A stretch of 64,000 nt of DNA from Brevundimonas sp. (GCA_004296955.1 SCVB01000070.1:17941-81940), one strand, 5' to 3'; shown: positions 52,452 through 59,929, counted from the stretch's first letter. Notes: generated by a model not told the origin, from the letters alone. Numbers and translations: made by a program.

Positions 52452-53225
52452 TCAGGCCGCCGTCGACTGCCGTCGCACCTCATTGGCCAGCGGCGTCAGC
52501 CGACCCGAGGCGCGCGGGGCGACGACGCTGAAGCCGAGACCGTCGCTCGACCAGGTGACGCCGCCCAGCTCCCCGAAGGATCGCTCGGACATCGGCCGGT
52601 TCCGGTCGACAGCCATCGGTCGCACCATCACGGTCAGCCGATCGGCGCCCTCGCCCTCATAGACGAACAGGGCGGCGGGGCCGTTCGGGGTCGTGACCAG
52701 CCGGCCGCCGAGGAACCGGTATCCGGCGGCGGCGAGGTCGGGCGCCTCGACGGAAGCGCCCAGCCGCTCCGAAACCCAGCGGACCAGGATCGCGCGCTGG
52801 TCGGCCGCCATCTCCACCGGCCGGCGGGCGTCGGCGGCATAGACCTCATAGTTGTCGACAGCCTCCTGCGCCAGGGCCTGAACCCCGTGCGCCGGCGCGA
52901 CGGTCGCGACATGGCCGAACCAGCCGGCCAGCCCGCCCACGCACAGCACCATCGCGGCGGCCGCGGCGGTCCGGCCGCGCGCCCCGCGCGCGCGACGCCG
53001 CGCGACGAGGGCCCGCACGCCGAGCCCGGGCGGCAACGGCTGGTCGGCGAACGGACGGAGCGCGGTCCGCAAGGCCTCGGCCTGCGCCCGGTAGCCCGCG
53101 ATCCTCGCGGCCGTCTCCGGGTGGGCGTCCAGATAGGCCTGGACCTCCGCGCGCCGGGCCTCATCGAGCGCGCCGTCGATGAAGGCCTGGAGATCATCCT
53201 CGCTGATCGGCCGTTCCGTCTTCAT
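52452..53225 (-). CDS. membrane-bound anti-sigma factor of ECF system 1
   Basis: A 257-residue regulator that should hold the sigma factor encoded just before it. Residues 1-80 form the cytoplasmic sigma-binding helices (ISEDDLQAFIDGALDEARRA, VQAYLDAHPETAARIAGYRA), residues 86-108 a single membrane helix (AAAMVLCVGGLAGWFGHVAT) and the rest a periplasmic sensor with GVQALAQEAVDNYEVYAADA and FLGGRLVTTPNGPAALFVYE. The zinc motif HxxxCxxC of ZAS anti-sigmas is absent. Its ATG overlaps the sigma gene stop (ATGA). This layout is that of RskA/YlaD-like anti-sigma factors that respond to envelope or oxidative stress. Confidence 0.9.
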   Translation of the reverse strand: MKTERPISEDDLQAFIDGALDEARRAEVQAYLDAHPETAARIAGYRAQAEALRTALRPFADQPLPPGLGVRALVARRRARGARGRTAAAAAMVLCVGGLAGWFGHVATVAPAHGVQALAQEAVDNYEVYAADARRPVEMAADQRAILVRWVSERLGASVEAPDLAAAGYRFLGGRLVTTPNGPAALFVYEGEGADRLTVMVRPMAVDRNRPMSERSFGELGGVTWSSDGLGFSVVAPRASGRLTPLANEVRRQSTAA

Positions 53226-53740
53226 TTGACCCTCCTCAGATGGGGGACGGCCGGCGCGGCCCCGGCCAGTGCGCTCGCCAGACGGGCCCGGCCGCGAGAA
53301 AGCCGCGACATCACGGTTCCCGTCGGAATGTCCAGCACCCGGGCCGTTTCCGCGTAGGACAGGTCCTCGACCGTGACCAGCAGGATCACCGCCCGGTACT
53401 CTTCCGGCAGGGTGTCCAGCGCGCGAAGCACGTCCGAGCGCGCCAGAATCTGATCCTGAAGCGGCGCGACCGACAGGGCGGCCGGATCGACGGCGTCGAG
53501 CGGGGTCGTGGAGCCGCGGCGGTTCGCGGTCCGCCAGCGGCTGACCGCGAGATTGTGAAGGATGGCGTAGAGCCAGCTGCGCGTATCGCCCCCCGACCGG
53601 CGCTGCCCCCAGCGCGCGACGGCGCGCTCCAGACAGTCCTGGACCAGATCGTCCGCATCGGCCGGATTGCGGACCAGGGCGTTGGCGTATCGCCTCAGCC
53701 CGGGGATCACCGGCTCGATCAGCTGGATCATGTCCTCCAC
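53222..53740 (-). CDS. ECF RNA polymerase sigma factor, system 1
   Basis: A 172-residue ECF sigma factor. Region 2 is LRRYANALVRNPADADDLVQ through DTRSWLYAILHNLAVSRWRT; region 4 is ALDTLPEEYRAVILLVTVED and LSYAETARVLDIPTGTVMSR. Start is GTG 53740, with an ATG three codons later. It stands third in a four-gene operon (DUF305, beta-propeller, sigma, anti-sigma) that begins at the ECF-like promoter 55643-55669. The likely promoter it reads, GGGAATA-N16-CGTC, is found at the head of its own operon and the divergent gene. Confidence 0.94.
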   Translation of the reverse strand: MEDMIQLIEPVIPGLRRYANALVRNPADADDLVQDCLERAVARWGQRRSGGDTRSWLYAILHNLAVSRWRTANRRGSTTPLDAVDPAALSVAPLQDQILARSDVLRALDTLPEEYRAVILLVTVEDLSYAETARVLDIPTGTVMSRLSRGRARLASALAGAAPAVPHLRRVK

Positions 53741-53747
53741 GGCCGGC

Positions 53748-55175
53748 CTACGGCGCCTGGACCTGCACCGGCGCGCCCGGCGCGTCGGGCGTGCCGGGCG
53801 CGACGACGAGATAGCGTCGCACCCCGTCCGGCCCGGACTGGACCTGCTGGCGAATGGGCCCCAGGGCGTTCACGACCGCCGCGCCGGCGGGATTGGTGGT
53901 GAAGGCCGCGAGCGGCTGCAGCGCTCCCGCGCCGTCGGGCGTGTCGGCCAGCGCCAGCACATGGGCCGTGCGCGGGGCCAGTCCCACGATCGAGGCCTGA
54001 AGCACCTGGATCAGGCCCTGGTCGAACAGGCTGATGGTCGAGTCGACCGCCGCCCCGTCCGTCCCGCGCAACCGCAGCTGTACGGTCCCGACGCCGGTCA
54101 GCGGTTTCAGATTCTCATCGCCGGGGCCGGTCGGGACCGCGTTCGGCGCATAGACCACAGCCTGCGGCGCCTGGCCGATGGCGACATTGGTCAGCAGGGT
54201 GTTGGTCGCGGTGTCGATCACGGCCAGGGCGTCGCCGTTTTCCAGACCCACATAGACCCGCGACCCGTCCGGCGACGGCCAGAGCCCGTGGGGCAAGGCC
54301 CCGACGGGGATGGTCGCCGTCTGGCTGAAGTCGTCGGTGCGAAACACCTTCACCTCGTTCCGGCCGCCCACGGTCACATAGGCGAACTGTCCCTCCGGCG
54401 TCCGCGCGAAATTGACATGGTTGGTGATCGGCCCGGTGTCCAGCGTGGTCAGGATGTTGAACGGCGGGCGGGCGTTGAAGGCCGTGACCTTGCCGATGTC
54501 CTTCAGCGTGAACCACACCTGCGATCCGTCCGGCGAGACGGCGATGTTGGGACAGAAGCCGCTCGGCTGGGTCACCTCGCCGACGATCTGATGGGTGGCG
54601 ACATCGACCACCACCGTCGTCGGATTGAACGAGGAGCAGATGTAGCCGTAGCGCCCGTCGGGAGAAAAGACGGTCATCCCCGGGCCGGCCGGCGTGCGGA
54701 TCCGGTCGGTCTCCTCGAAGCTGACAGGATCGATCACCGAGACATAGTCCTCACCACGGACGGTGACCCACAGCTCCCGGCCGTCGGGGGTGAAATAGGC
54801 CTCGTGCGGCGATCGGCCGATGTAGGTCGTGTGCTTCACCGCATTTGTCGCCGTATCGATGAAGGTCACCGAATTGGACCCGATCGAGACCACCGCGAGG
54901 GTCCGCCCGTCTGGCGAGATTCCCAGTCCGTGGACCAGCAGCTGGCCACGGTAGAGCGGGCTCAGATTGCCGGGCGCCGGATCGCCGAGACGGATGAGGC
55001 CGACCAGCCGGTTTTCGGAAGGGTCGGTGACCGAGACGGTGTTCGAGAACTGCTCGGCCGCATAGACGCGATCGCCGGAGCGGATCGCCCCAGCCGCCCC
55101 GTCCGCGGGGGTCTGGGCCTGGACGGCGCCCGCCGCCATGAGGGCCGCCAGCCCGGTCATCAGCCGATACATCAT
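53748..55175 (-). CDS. exported YncE-like beta-propeller protein
   Basis: A 475-residue periplasmic protein with signal MMYRLMTGLAALMAAGAVQA. Repeated blades of the YVTN/NHL type carry SPDG motifs: LGISPDGRTLAVVSIGSNSV, YFTPDGRELWVTVRGEDYVS, VFSPDGRYGYICSSFNPTTV and VSPDGSQVWFTLKDIGKVTA. The C-terminal 130 residues are a separate beta-rich domain. It may bind metals or cell-wall material. Its ATG overlaps the DUF305 stop (ATGA) and its stop lies 7 bases before the sigma gene start. Confidence 0.87.
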   Translation of the reverse strand: MMYRLMTGLAALMAAGAVQAQTPADGAAGAIRSGDRVYAAEQFSNTVSVTDPSENRLVGLIRLGDPAPGNLSPLYRGQLLVHGLGISPDGRTLAVVSIGSNSVTFIDTATNAVKHTTYIGRSPHEAYFTPDGRELWVTVRGEDYVSVIDPVSFEETDRIRTPAGPGMTVFSPDGRYGYICSSFNPTTVVVDVATHQIVGEVTQPSGFCPNIAVSPDGSQVWFTLKDIGKVTAFNARPPFNILTTLDTGPITNHVNFARTPEGQFAYVTVGGRNEVKVFRTDDFSQTATIPVGALPHGLWPSPDGSRVYVGLENGDALAVIDTATNTLLTNVAIGQAPQAVVYAPNAVPTGPGDENLKPLTGVGTVQLRLRGTDGAAVDSTISLFDQGLIQVLQASIVGLAPRTAHVLALADTPDGAGALQPLAAFTTNPAGAAVVNALGPIRQQVQSGPDGVRRYLVVAPGTPDAPGAPVQVQAP

Positions 55176-55597
55176 TGGTCTCCGTGAGTGTGGTTTGCGG
55201 CGCCCGGGCCGGACGCCGGGGCCGGGCCTGACGGGGGGAGGGTCGGAACCGGCCGGGACGGCGGCAGGGAATCCCCGACCGCCAGACGAAGCGCGGCGAT
55301 CTCCTGCTGCTGTTCAACGATGATCTCCTGCGCCAGACGCCGGATCTGCGGGTTCCTGCTGTGGCGCAGCACCGCCACCGCCATGTCGATCCCGCCCTGG
55401 TGATGCGGAATCATCATCGCCACGAAGTCCCGGTCGACATCGCCGGTCGGCCGGATGTTCATCGCCGCGTGCATGCGCGCCATGGCCGCGTCGTTTTCGG
55501 CCATGAAGCCGTCCGACGGCGTGCTCGCCGCCAGAGGCGTGGCGAGCGCGAGCGTGGCCAGCAGGGTGAGGCGAAGCGCGTTTCCTCGTCGGTCCAT
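55172..55597 (-). CDS. exported DUF305 protein
   Basis: A 141-residue periplasmic protein. The ATG at 55597 (MDRRGNALRLTLLATLALAT) gives a signal peptide ending at LAAS. The DUF305 signature DFVAMMIPHHQGGIDMAVAV is present; the His pair and surrounding Met/Asp residues are thought to bind copper or another metal in family members. The C-terminus is Pro-rich with HTHGDQ, a further His pair. It is the first gene of the sigma operon, behind the promoter at 55643-55669. Confidence 0.9.
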   Translation of the reverse strand: MDRRGNALRLTLLATLALATPLAASTPSDGFMAENDAAMARMHAAMNIRPTGDVDRDFVAMMIPHHQGGIDMAVAVLRHSRNPQIRRLAQEIIVEQQQEIAALRLAVGDSLPPSRPVPTLPPSGPAPASGPGAANHTHGDQ

Positions 55598-55642
55598 GTC
55601 GGGGGTTCCTGTCTTCTTCCGGCGGTCCTGCCTGCCGGGGAA

Positions 55643-55669
55643 GACGCTCGCGGCCCCGCCAATATTCCC
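55643..55669 (-). promoter_or_regulatory. ECF-type promoter of the DUF305-sigma operon
   Basis: On the minus strand GGGAATA (55669-55663), 16 bases, then CGTC (55646-55643), 46 bases before the DUF305 ATG. The same elements with the same spacing occur on the plus strand 24 bases away. This is the probable autoregulated promoter of ECF system 1. Confidence 0.7.
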
Positions 55670-55692
55670 GGCGCGCGAAATTTGCCGGCGTC

Positions 55693-55719
55693 GGGAATAG
55701 GGGCGGCGCCGGCGGCGTC
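55693..55719 (+). promoter_or_regulatory. ECF-type promoter of the YxFxxD-motif protein gene
   Basis: GGGAATA (55693-55699), 16 bases, CGTC (55716-55719), 27 bases before the ATG at 55747. It mirrors the promoter at 55643-55669 in sequence and spacing. Confidence 0.7.
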
Positions 55720-55746
55720 CTGTGGATGACATCCACGGAGACTCTC

Positions 55747-56133
55747 ATGCGTTTGACCCTTCTCGCCACCGCCCTCGTCATCGCCCTGCCGGGCGTCGCC
55801 CTTGCGCAATCCGCTGACGGACCGCCGGCCGCGGCCGGAACTGACGGCGGACCCGCCCTGGTCGATGGACGGGGTATGACCCTGTATACGTTCGCGCGCG
55901 ATCCGGACGGCCAGACGGCCTGCGTCGCCGCCTGCGCCGTCAACTGGCCGCCTCTGGTCGCCCCGGACGGGGCCCGGCCGGAAGGCGGGTTCGGCGTCAT
56001 CGTCCGGCCGGACGGCGCGCGGCAATGGACCCATCATGACCGTCCGCTGTACCGCTGGTCGAAGGACGTTAAACCGGGCGACGCCACGGGCGACGGCGTG
56101 CTCGAGGGCGCCTGGCGGATCGCACGGCCGTAG
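55747..56133 (+). CDS. exported protein with YxFxxD secreted-repeat motif (COG4315)
   Basis: A 128-residue periplasmic protein. The ATG at 55747 starts the signal MRLTLLATALVIALPGVALA. The family motif GMTLYTFARDPDGQTACVAA (YxFxxD followed by Cys) and CAVNWPPLVAPDG identify COG4315; a second weaker copy is RPLYRWSKDVKPGDATGDG. Such proteins are frequent near ECF sigma genes and may respond to oxidants or metals, but their function is unknown. It is divergent from the DUF305-sigma operon and probably in its regulon. Confidence 0.9.
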   Translation: MRLTLLATALVIALPGVALAQSADGPPAAAGTDGGPALVDGRGMTLYTFARDPDGQTACVAACAVNWPPLVAPDGARPEGGFGVIVRPDGARQWTHHDRPLYRWSKDVKPGDATGDGVLEGAWRIARP

Positions 56134-56198
56134 GAAGGCGCCGGTCCACCGCAGCGCCGACTGCCGACCCGGCAGGTCACTCGCCCCCGGGCCCAACG

Positions 56199-56228
56199 AA
56201 AAGCCCCGCCGGAACGATCCGGCGGGGC
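56199..56228 (-). terminator. terminator between convergent genes
   Basis: Stem GCCCCGCCGGA (56203-56213) with TCCGGCGGGGC (56218-56228), ACGA loop, with TTTT on the minus strand (56199-56202). It lies 26 bases after the stop of the Gly-rich gene (56255) and 65 after the YxFxxD gene, and may serve both. Confidence 0.85.
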
Positions 56229-56254
56229 GCGTCATGCTCGGGGTGCGACCGGAC

Positions 56255-56821
56255 TCAGCGGGGGTCGGTCGTCTCGCGCGGGCCGTAGGGATCGGCGTTG
56301 TCGCGCCGGGGATCGCGGCGTCGGTCCGCCGGGGCGGCGCGGTCCTGCGACCGGGGCGGACGATCGGCGGAGGCCGAACCGGCCGCGCTGCCCGACAGGG
56401 AGGCGCCGGAGCCGTTGACGTCGCCGCTCACCCCGCCGGAGACGGATCCGTCGACGTCAGGCGCCGCGGCGGCGGCCGACCGGACCGCACCGGCGGCGCG
56501 CGCCTGGGCCCGCTGTTCGGCCGCGAGCGCCCGCTGACGGGCGCGCTCGGCGCGCGCCCGGACACGCTCCGCGCGGGCCTCGGTCTCGGCGCGCAGACGG
56601 TCGGCGCGGCTGGTCGTGTCGTTGAGGGTGTCGGTGGCGAACCGGCCGTCGATCGAGCCGGTCAGATTGCCGCCGACCTGGCCCCCGAGGCCGCCGACCT
56701 GCCCGCCCGCGCCGCCGCCCAGTCCGCCTCCGAGACCGCCGCCCACCACCTGGGCGTTGGCGGCGCCCGCGAGGGCGAGGGTGAAGGCCGTTGTCGTGAT
56801 CAGCATCAGGGTCTTGCGCAT
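56255..56821 (-). CDS. exported Gly-rich/Arg-Ala-rich protein in the second ECF regulon
   Basis: A 188-residue exported protein. The ATG at 56821 gives the signal MRKTLMLITTTAFTLALAGA (cleavage after ANA-QVV). Residues 25-55 are a Gly-rich repeat (GGGLGGGLGGGAGGQVGGLG), residues 65-115 a helical Arg/Ala/Glu-rich segment likely to be a coiled coil (RADRLRAETEARAERVRARA), and the rest Ser/Gly- and Asp/Arg-rich. No family recognised. It has its own promoter at 56872-56898 with the motif found before the sigma gene of ECF system 2. It could be an envelope or matrix protein. Confidence 0.75.
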   Translation of the reverse strand: MRKTLMLITTTAFTLALAGAANAQVVGGGLGGGLGGGAGGQVGGLGGQVGGNLTGSIDGRFATDTLNDTTSRADRLRAETEARAERVRARAERARQRALAAEQRAQARAAGAVRSAAAAAPDVDGSVSGGVSGDVNGSGASLSGSAAGSASADRPPRSQDRAAPADRRRDPRRDNADPYGPRETTDPR

Positions 56822-56871
56822 GAGGATGTCTCCTGGAGTGTCGCAGGGCGTTGGCCGCCCTCGCTCCATCC

Positions 56872-56898
56872 AACGCTCCCCCTCCGCCGATTCATCCC
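56872..56898 (-). promoter_or_regulatory. ECF-type promoter of the Gly-rich gene
   Basis: On the minus strand GGGATGA (56898-56892), 16 bases, CGTT (56875-56872), 50 bases upstream of the ATG at 56821. Same motif and spacing as the three sites at 58294-58327 and 59595-59621. Confidence 0.65.
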
Positions 56899-56911
56899 GG
56901 CGATCGTGATT

Positions 56912-58246
56912 TTACCGGTTCAGCCGCCCCCTGGCCCCGACCGCCCCGGGCGCGATCCGCCGGTCCGCCGCCACCAGGCCGCGGCCATAGATGGGGTCGG
57001 GACCGCGCGCGCCGGCATCGGCCGCCGTCCCGGCCAGGGCCGTCACCGCCGCCTCCGCGCTGTTCCGATCCGGCCGCTGCAATCTCCGGGACAGCAGGCC
57101 CGCCACCAGCGGCGAGGCGAAGGACGAGCCGCGCACATTGACATAGCCCTCGCCGGCCCCCGCGGCGGCCATGTCCGCTCCCGGGGCCGCGAAATCGACC
57201 TGCGGCCCGCGACCCGACTCGGGCAGGACCCGCCCGCGCCCGTTCACGGCGGTGACCCCGATGACCCCCGGATAGGCGGCCGGGTACAGCGGCGGGGCCG
57301 AGGGGCCGTCATTGCCGACGGCGGCGACGATGAGCATGCCGCGGCTGCTGGCGCGGCGCACGGCGGCCTCGACCACGGCGTTCCGCGGCCCCACCAGGCT
57401 GACATTGACCACCGGCACCGCGTTTTCGGCCATCCAGGCCAGGGCCTGGACCAGCCCCGTCGCCGACCCGCCCGTGGTTGAGCCGCCATAGACGTCGGCC
57501 GCATAAAGCTCCGCCCCCGGCGCCGCGCCGGAAAAGGCGCCGGCCCGTCCGACCATCAGCGAGGCCACCGCGGTTCCGTGCGGAGCGGGCCGCGCCGGCC
57601 CCGCGAAGCCGCGCTGGACGACACGGGCGGCCGAAACCGCCGGATGACCCACGTCGACGCCGGTGTCGATCAATCCCATCCGGCCCCGGCCGCCCTGCGG
57701 CCCGGAAATGGCCGCCGCGGCCGGCGCTGCTCCGGCCTCCGCCAGCTCGCCCGCGGGCGCATACACATGGTTGAAGGCGTAGCTGCCGTCGGGATCGAGA
57801 TCGCGCAGCCGCTCGACGGCCCGCTGCAGCGACAGGCCGCGCGGCGGGCTCAGCACCACTGTGGTCATGTCGAGCGCCGCCAGCCGCGCCTCGCGCACCA
57901 CCGTGAACCCGGCGTCCAGCGCCCGGCGCCGGCCCTCGGGCGACAGGTCGACCGCCACCACCTCGCCGCGCACCACCGGCCAGCCTTCGGGATCGGCCTC
58001 CAGGGCCCCGCGCGAACGCCGGATCATGTCCTGCAGCCGGCCCGGGACCTCGATCGCCTGCTCCAGCCGCCCGCGAACCAGGCCGTCCAGTCCGCCCCGA
58101 TCGACCGGCAGCCCCGGCGTCTGCGGCAGGCTCCCGCCCAGCCCGCCGGGCAGGCTGATCTGGGCCATCGCGGGCCCGCCGGCCGCGGTCATGGCCACGA
58201 CGGCGAGAAGGGCCGATAACAGCCAGCGTATCGACATGGGCGTCAT
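56912..58246 (-). CDS. exported subtilisin-like serine protease (S8)
   Basis: A 444-residue S8 peptidase. Signal peptide at residues 1-28 (IRWLLSALLAVVAMTAAGGP), a pro-region-like domain at about 60-185, then the protease core with Asp194 (MGLIDTGVDVGHPAVS), His223 (PHGTAVASLMVG), oxyanion Asn312 (AVGNDGPSAPPLYP) and Ser375 (RGSSFASPLVAGLL). The ATG at 58246 is used; one at 58237 is also possible. It is divergent from ECF sigma gene 2, and the two share a near-palindromic promoter (58294-58327), so it is a probable target of that sigma factor. A role in envelope protein processing or in signalling to the anti-sigma is speculative. Confidence 0.92.
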   Translation of the reverse strand: MTPMSIRWLLSALLAVVAMTAAGGPAMAQISLPGGLGGSLPQTPGLPVDRGGLDGLVRGRLEQAIEVPGRLQDMIRRSRGALEADPEGWPVVRGEVVAVDLSPEGRRRALDAGFTVVREARLAALDMTTVVLSPPRGLSLQRAVERLRDLDPDGSYAFNHVYAPAGELAEAGAAPAAAAISGPQGGRGRMGLIDTGVDVGHPAVSAARVVQRGFAGPARPAPHGTAVASLMVGRAGAFSGAAPGAELYAADVYGGSTTGGSATGLVQALAWMAENAVPVVNVSLVGPRNAVVEAAVRRASSRGMLIVAAVGNDGPSAPPLYPAAYPGVIGVTAVNGRGRVLPESGRGPQVDFAAPGADMAAAGAGEGYVNVRGSSFASPLVAGLLSRRLQRPDRNSAEAAVTALAGTAADAGARGPDPIYGRGLVAADRRIAPGAVGARGRLNR

Positions 58247-58293
58247 TCCGGGGAACGTCCTTCTTTTCAAAAGCCTTTGGCGATGCACCACAA

Positions 58294-58320
58294 GGGATGA
58301 AACGACGGGGGCGGAGCGTT
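58294..58320 (+). promoter_or_regulatory. ECF-type promoter of sigma gene 2 (autoregulation)
   Basis: GGGATGA (58294-58300), 16 bases, CGTT (58317-58320), 26 bases before the TTG start of the sigma gene. It overlaps the minus-strand promoter of the S8 protease (58301-58327). Confidence 0.7.
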
Positions 58321-58327
58321 CCATCCC
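58301..58327 (-). promoter_or_regulatory. ECF-type promoter of the S8 protease gene
   Basis: On the minus strand GGGATGG (58327-58321), 16 bases, CGTT (58304-58301), 55 bases upstream of the ATG at 58246. Together with the plus-strand promoter it forms the inverted repeat GGGATG(A/G)AACG...CGTT(T/C)CATCCC. Confidence 0.7.
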
Positions 58328-58345
58328 CATGACGAGGTTTTTGGC

Positions 58346-58849
58346 TTGGATGAGTTTCAGACGGGGCTGGTGGACCTTCTGCCGAGGCTGCGCCGCTTTG
58401 CGCGCGTCCTCGCCCGGTCGGACGCCGACGCCCACGATCTGGTGCAGGAGACCGTCGAGCGCGCCCTGGCGCGCCGCGGAGGCTTTCGTCCCGGCACCCG
58501 GCTGGACAGTTGGGCCTTCACCATCATGAGGCGGATCTTCATCGACCAGACACGATCAAACGCACGCTGGGCCCGGGTGGTTGCCCCCGCGGACGAAGTC
58601 ACGCCGAACATCGCCGACGCCGCCATGGCCGGCGAGGACCTGCGCGCCGACGCCCTGGCCGTGCGCGAGGCCATCCGGGCCCTGCCCGACGACCAGCGGC
58701 TCGCCGTGGGTCTGGTGCTGATCGACGGCCTGTCCTACGCCGAGGCCGCCGAGGTCATGGGCGTCCCGGCCGGCACCCTGACCAGCCGCCTCGTGCGCGG
58801 CCGCCAGACCCTGATCCAGACCCTGGCCGAACAGGGAGTGAGCGCATGA
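58346..58849 (+). CDS. ECF RNA polymerase sigma factor, system 2
   Basis: A 167-residue ECF sigma factor. Region 2 is LRRFARVLARSDADAHDLVQ through DSWAFTIMRRIFIDQTRSNA; region 4 is AIRALPDDQRLAVGLVLIDG and LSYAEAAEVMGVPAGTLTSR. Start is TTG 58346 (TTG GAT GAG TTT). It is only about as similar to sigma 1 as ECF factors generally are. Four matches to GGGATG(A/G)-N16-CGTT, one at its own promoter, define its probable regulon. Its TGA overlaps the ATG of the anti-sigma gene at 58846. Confidence 0.95.
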   Translation: MDEFQTGLVDLLPRLRRFARVLARSDADAHDLVQETVERALARRGGFRPGTRLDSWAFTIMRRIFIDQTRSNARWARVVAPADEVTPNIADAAMAGEDLRADALAVREAIRALPDDQRLAVGLVLIDGLSYAEAAEVMGVPAGTLTSRLVRGRQTLIQTLAEQGVSA

Positions 58850-59583
58850 GCCCCGACACCCGATACGACGACGAGACCCTGATGCGCCGTGTCGACGGCG
58901 AACTCTCCCCCGAAGCAGGGGCCGCCATCGACGACGCCGCCGCCGGCGATCCCGCCCTCGCCGCCCGGCTCGCGACGCTGCGGTCCTTGCGGACCCGCGT
59001 CCGCGAGGCTGTCCCCCTCGCGTCCGATCCGCGCGACCGGGACTTGGCCCGTCTCATCGCCGCCGCCCCTCGCCCGTCGCCCGTCGCCGGCCGGCTCCTC
59101 GACCGCCTGCGCGACGCCTTCGCGCCGGCCCGGGCCCCGCTCTGGGCCGGCCTGGCCGCCGCCTGTTTCGTGGTCGGCCTGTCGATCGGCTGGCTGGGCG
59201 GCGGCGAGGCCGGACCTGGCTTCACGGTCGACCGCGGCGGCGTCATCGCCGACGCCGGCCTGGTCCGCGTTCTCGACAGCCGCCTGACCGCCGACGGGGC
59301 CGATGCGGATGGCCGGGCCGTCGGCCTGACCTTCCGCGACGCCGAAGGCCGCTGGTGCCGGACCTTCCAGGCGGGCGAGGCGGGCGTGGCCGGCCTTGCC
59401 TGCCGCGAGGATGGAGGCTGGACGATGCGGGCGCTCGCTCCCTTCCAGGCGTCCACCGGCGAGCTGCGCACCGCCGCCGCCGACATTCCCGCCCCCGTCC
59501 TGGCCGCGGTCGACGCCGCGATCGCCGGGGACGCGCTCGACGCCGCCGCCGAAACGGCCGCCCGCGACGCCGGCTGGGATTGA
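58846..59583 (+). CDS. membrane-bound anti-sigma factor of ECF system 2
   Basis: A 245-residue regulator coupled to sigma gene 2 by ATGA overlap. Residues 1-65 are the cytoplasmic sigma-binding part (YDDETLMRRVDGELSPEAGA, LAARLATLRSLRTRVREAVP), a single membrane helix spans about 99-118 (WAGLAAACFVVGLSIGWL), and residues 125-245 form a periplasmic domain with ADGRAVGLTFRDAEGRWCRT and VAGLACREDGGWTM, including two Cys that may form a redox-sensitive disulfide. No HxxxCxxC zinc motif. The signal is unknown. Confidence 0.9.
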   Translation: MSPDTRYDDETLMRRVDGELSPEAGAAIDDAAAGDPALAARLATLRSLRTRVREAVPLASDPRDRDLARLIAAAPRPSPVAGRLLDRLRDAFAPARAPLWAGLAAACFVVGLSIGWLGGGEAGPGFTVDRGGVIADAGLVRVLDSRLTADGADADGRAVGLTFRDAEGRWCRTFQAGEAGVAGLACREDGGWTMRALAPFQASTGELRTAAADIPAPVLAAVDAAIAGDALDAAAETAARDAGWD

Positions 59584-59594
59584 TCGTCCCGCGA

Positions 59595-59621
59595 GGGATG
59601 AAACGGCCACGCTCCATCGTT
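59595..59621 (+). promoter_or_regulatory. ECF-type promoter of the 56-residue gene
   Basis: GGGATGA (59595-59601), 16 bases, CGTT (59618-59621), 44 bases before the ATG at 59665 and directly after the anti-sigma gene. GGGATGAAACG is identical to the sequence at 58294-58304. Confidence 0.65.
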
Positions 59622-59664
59622 GACAGCTCAAGGGGCCGGCCCTTGCAGCTTGCGAAGACGATCG

Positions 59665-59835
59665 ATGGACGAGGACACCCTGCGAGACCGCGCCGACGCC
59701 TGGCGCCGGCGCGCCGCCGAGACCCATGATCGGCGCGAGCGCGAGGCCAACCTGCTGATCGCCGCCCACTATGCCGCGCTCGCCGACCTCATGGCGGCCC
59801 GTTCACGCCGGGCCCTTCCCGGGATCGAGGATTGA
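59665..59835 (+). CDS. small charged protein in the second ECF regulon
   Basis: A 56-residue cytoplasmic protein, beginning MDEDTLRDRADAWRRRAAET and rich in Arg, Glu and Ala (DRREREANLLIAAHYAALAD). It is predicted to be one or two helices. It has its own ECF-type promoter at 59595-59621. Short helical proteins with a DRADAWRRRA-type motif occur in stress operons; none is characterised to my knowledge. It could bind the sigma or anti-sigma factor, as a guess. Confidence 0.7.
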   Translation: MDEDTLRDRADAWRRRAAETHDRREREANLLIAAHYAALADLMAARSRRALPGIED

Positions 59836-59929
59836 GGCCACTCTGGGCGGCCACCCACCAATCCTTTCCCGGGGCCCATGCATCGCGCGACGACGGCGCG
59901 CGCCACGGCCCCCCAGCGGAGCGTCAGCC

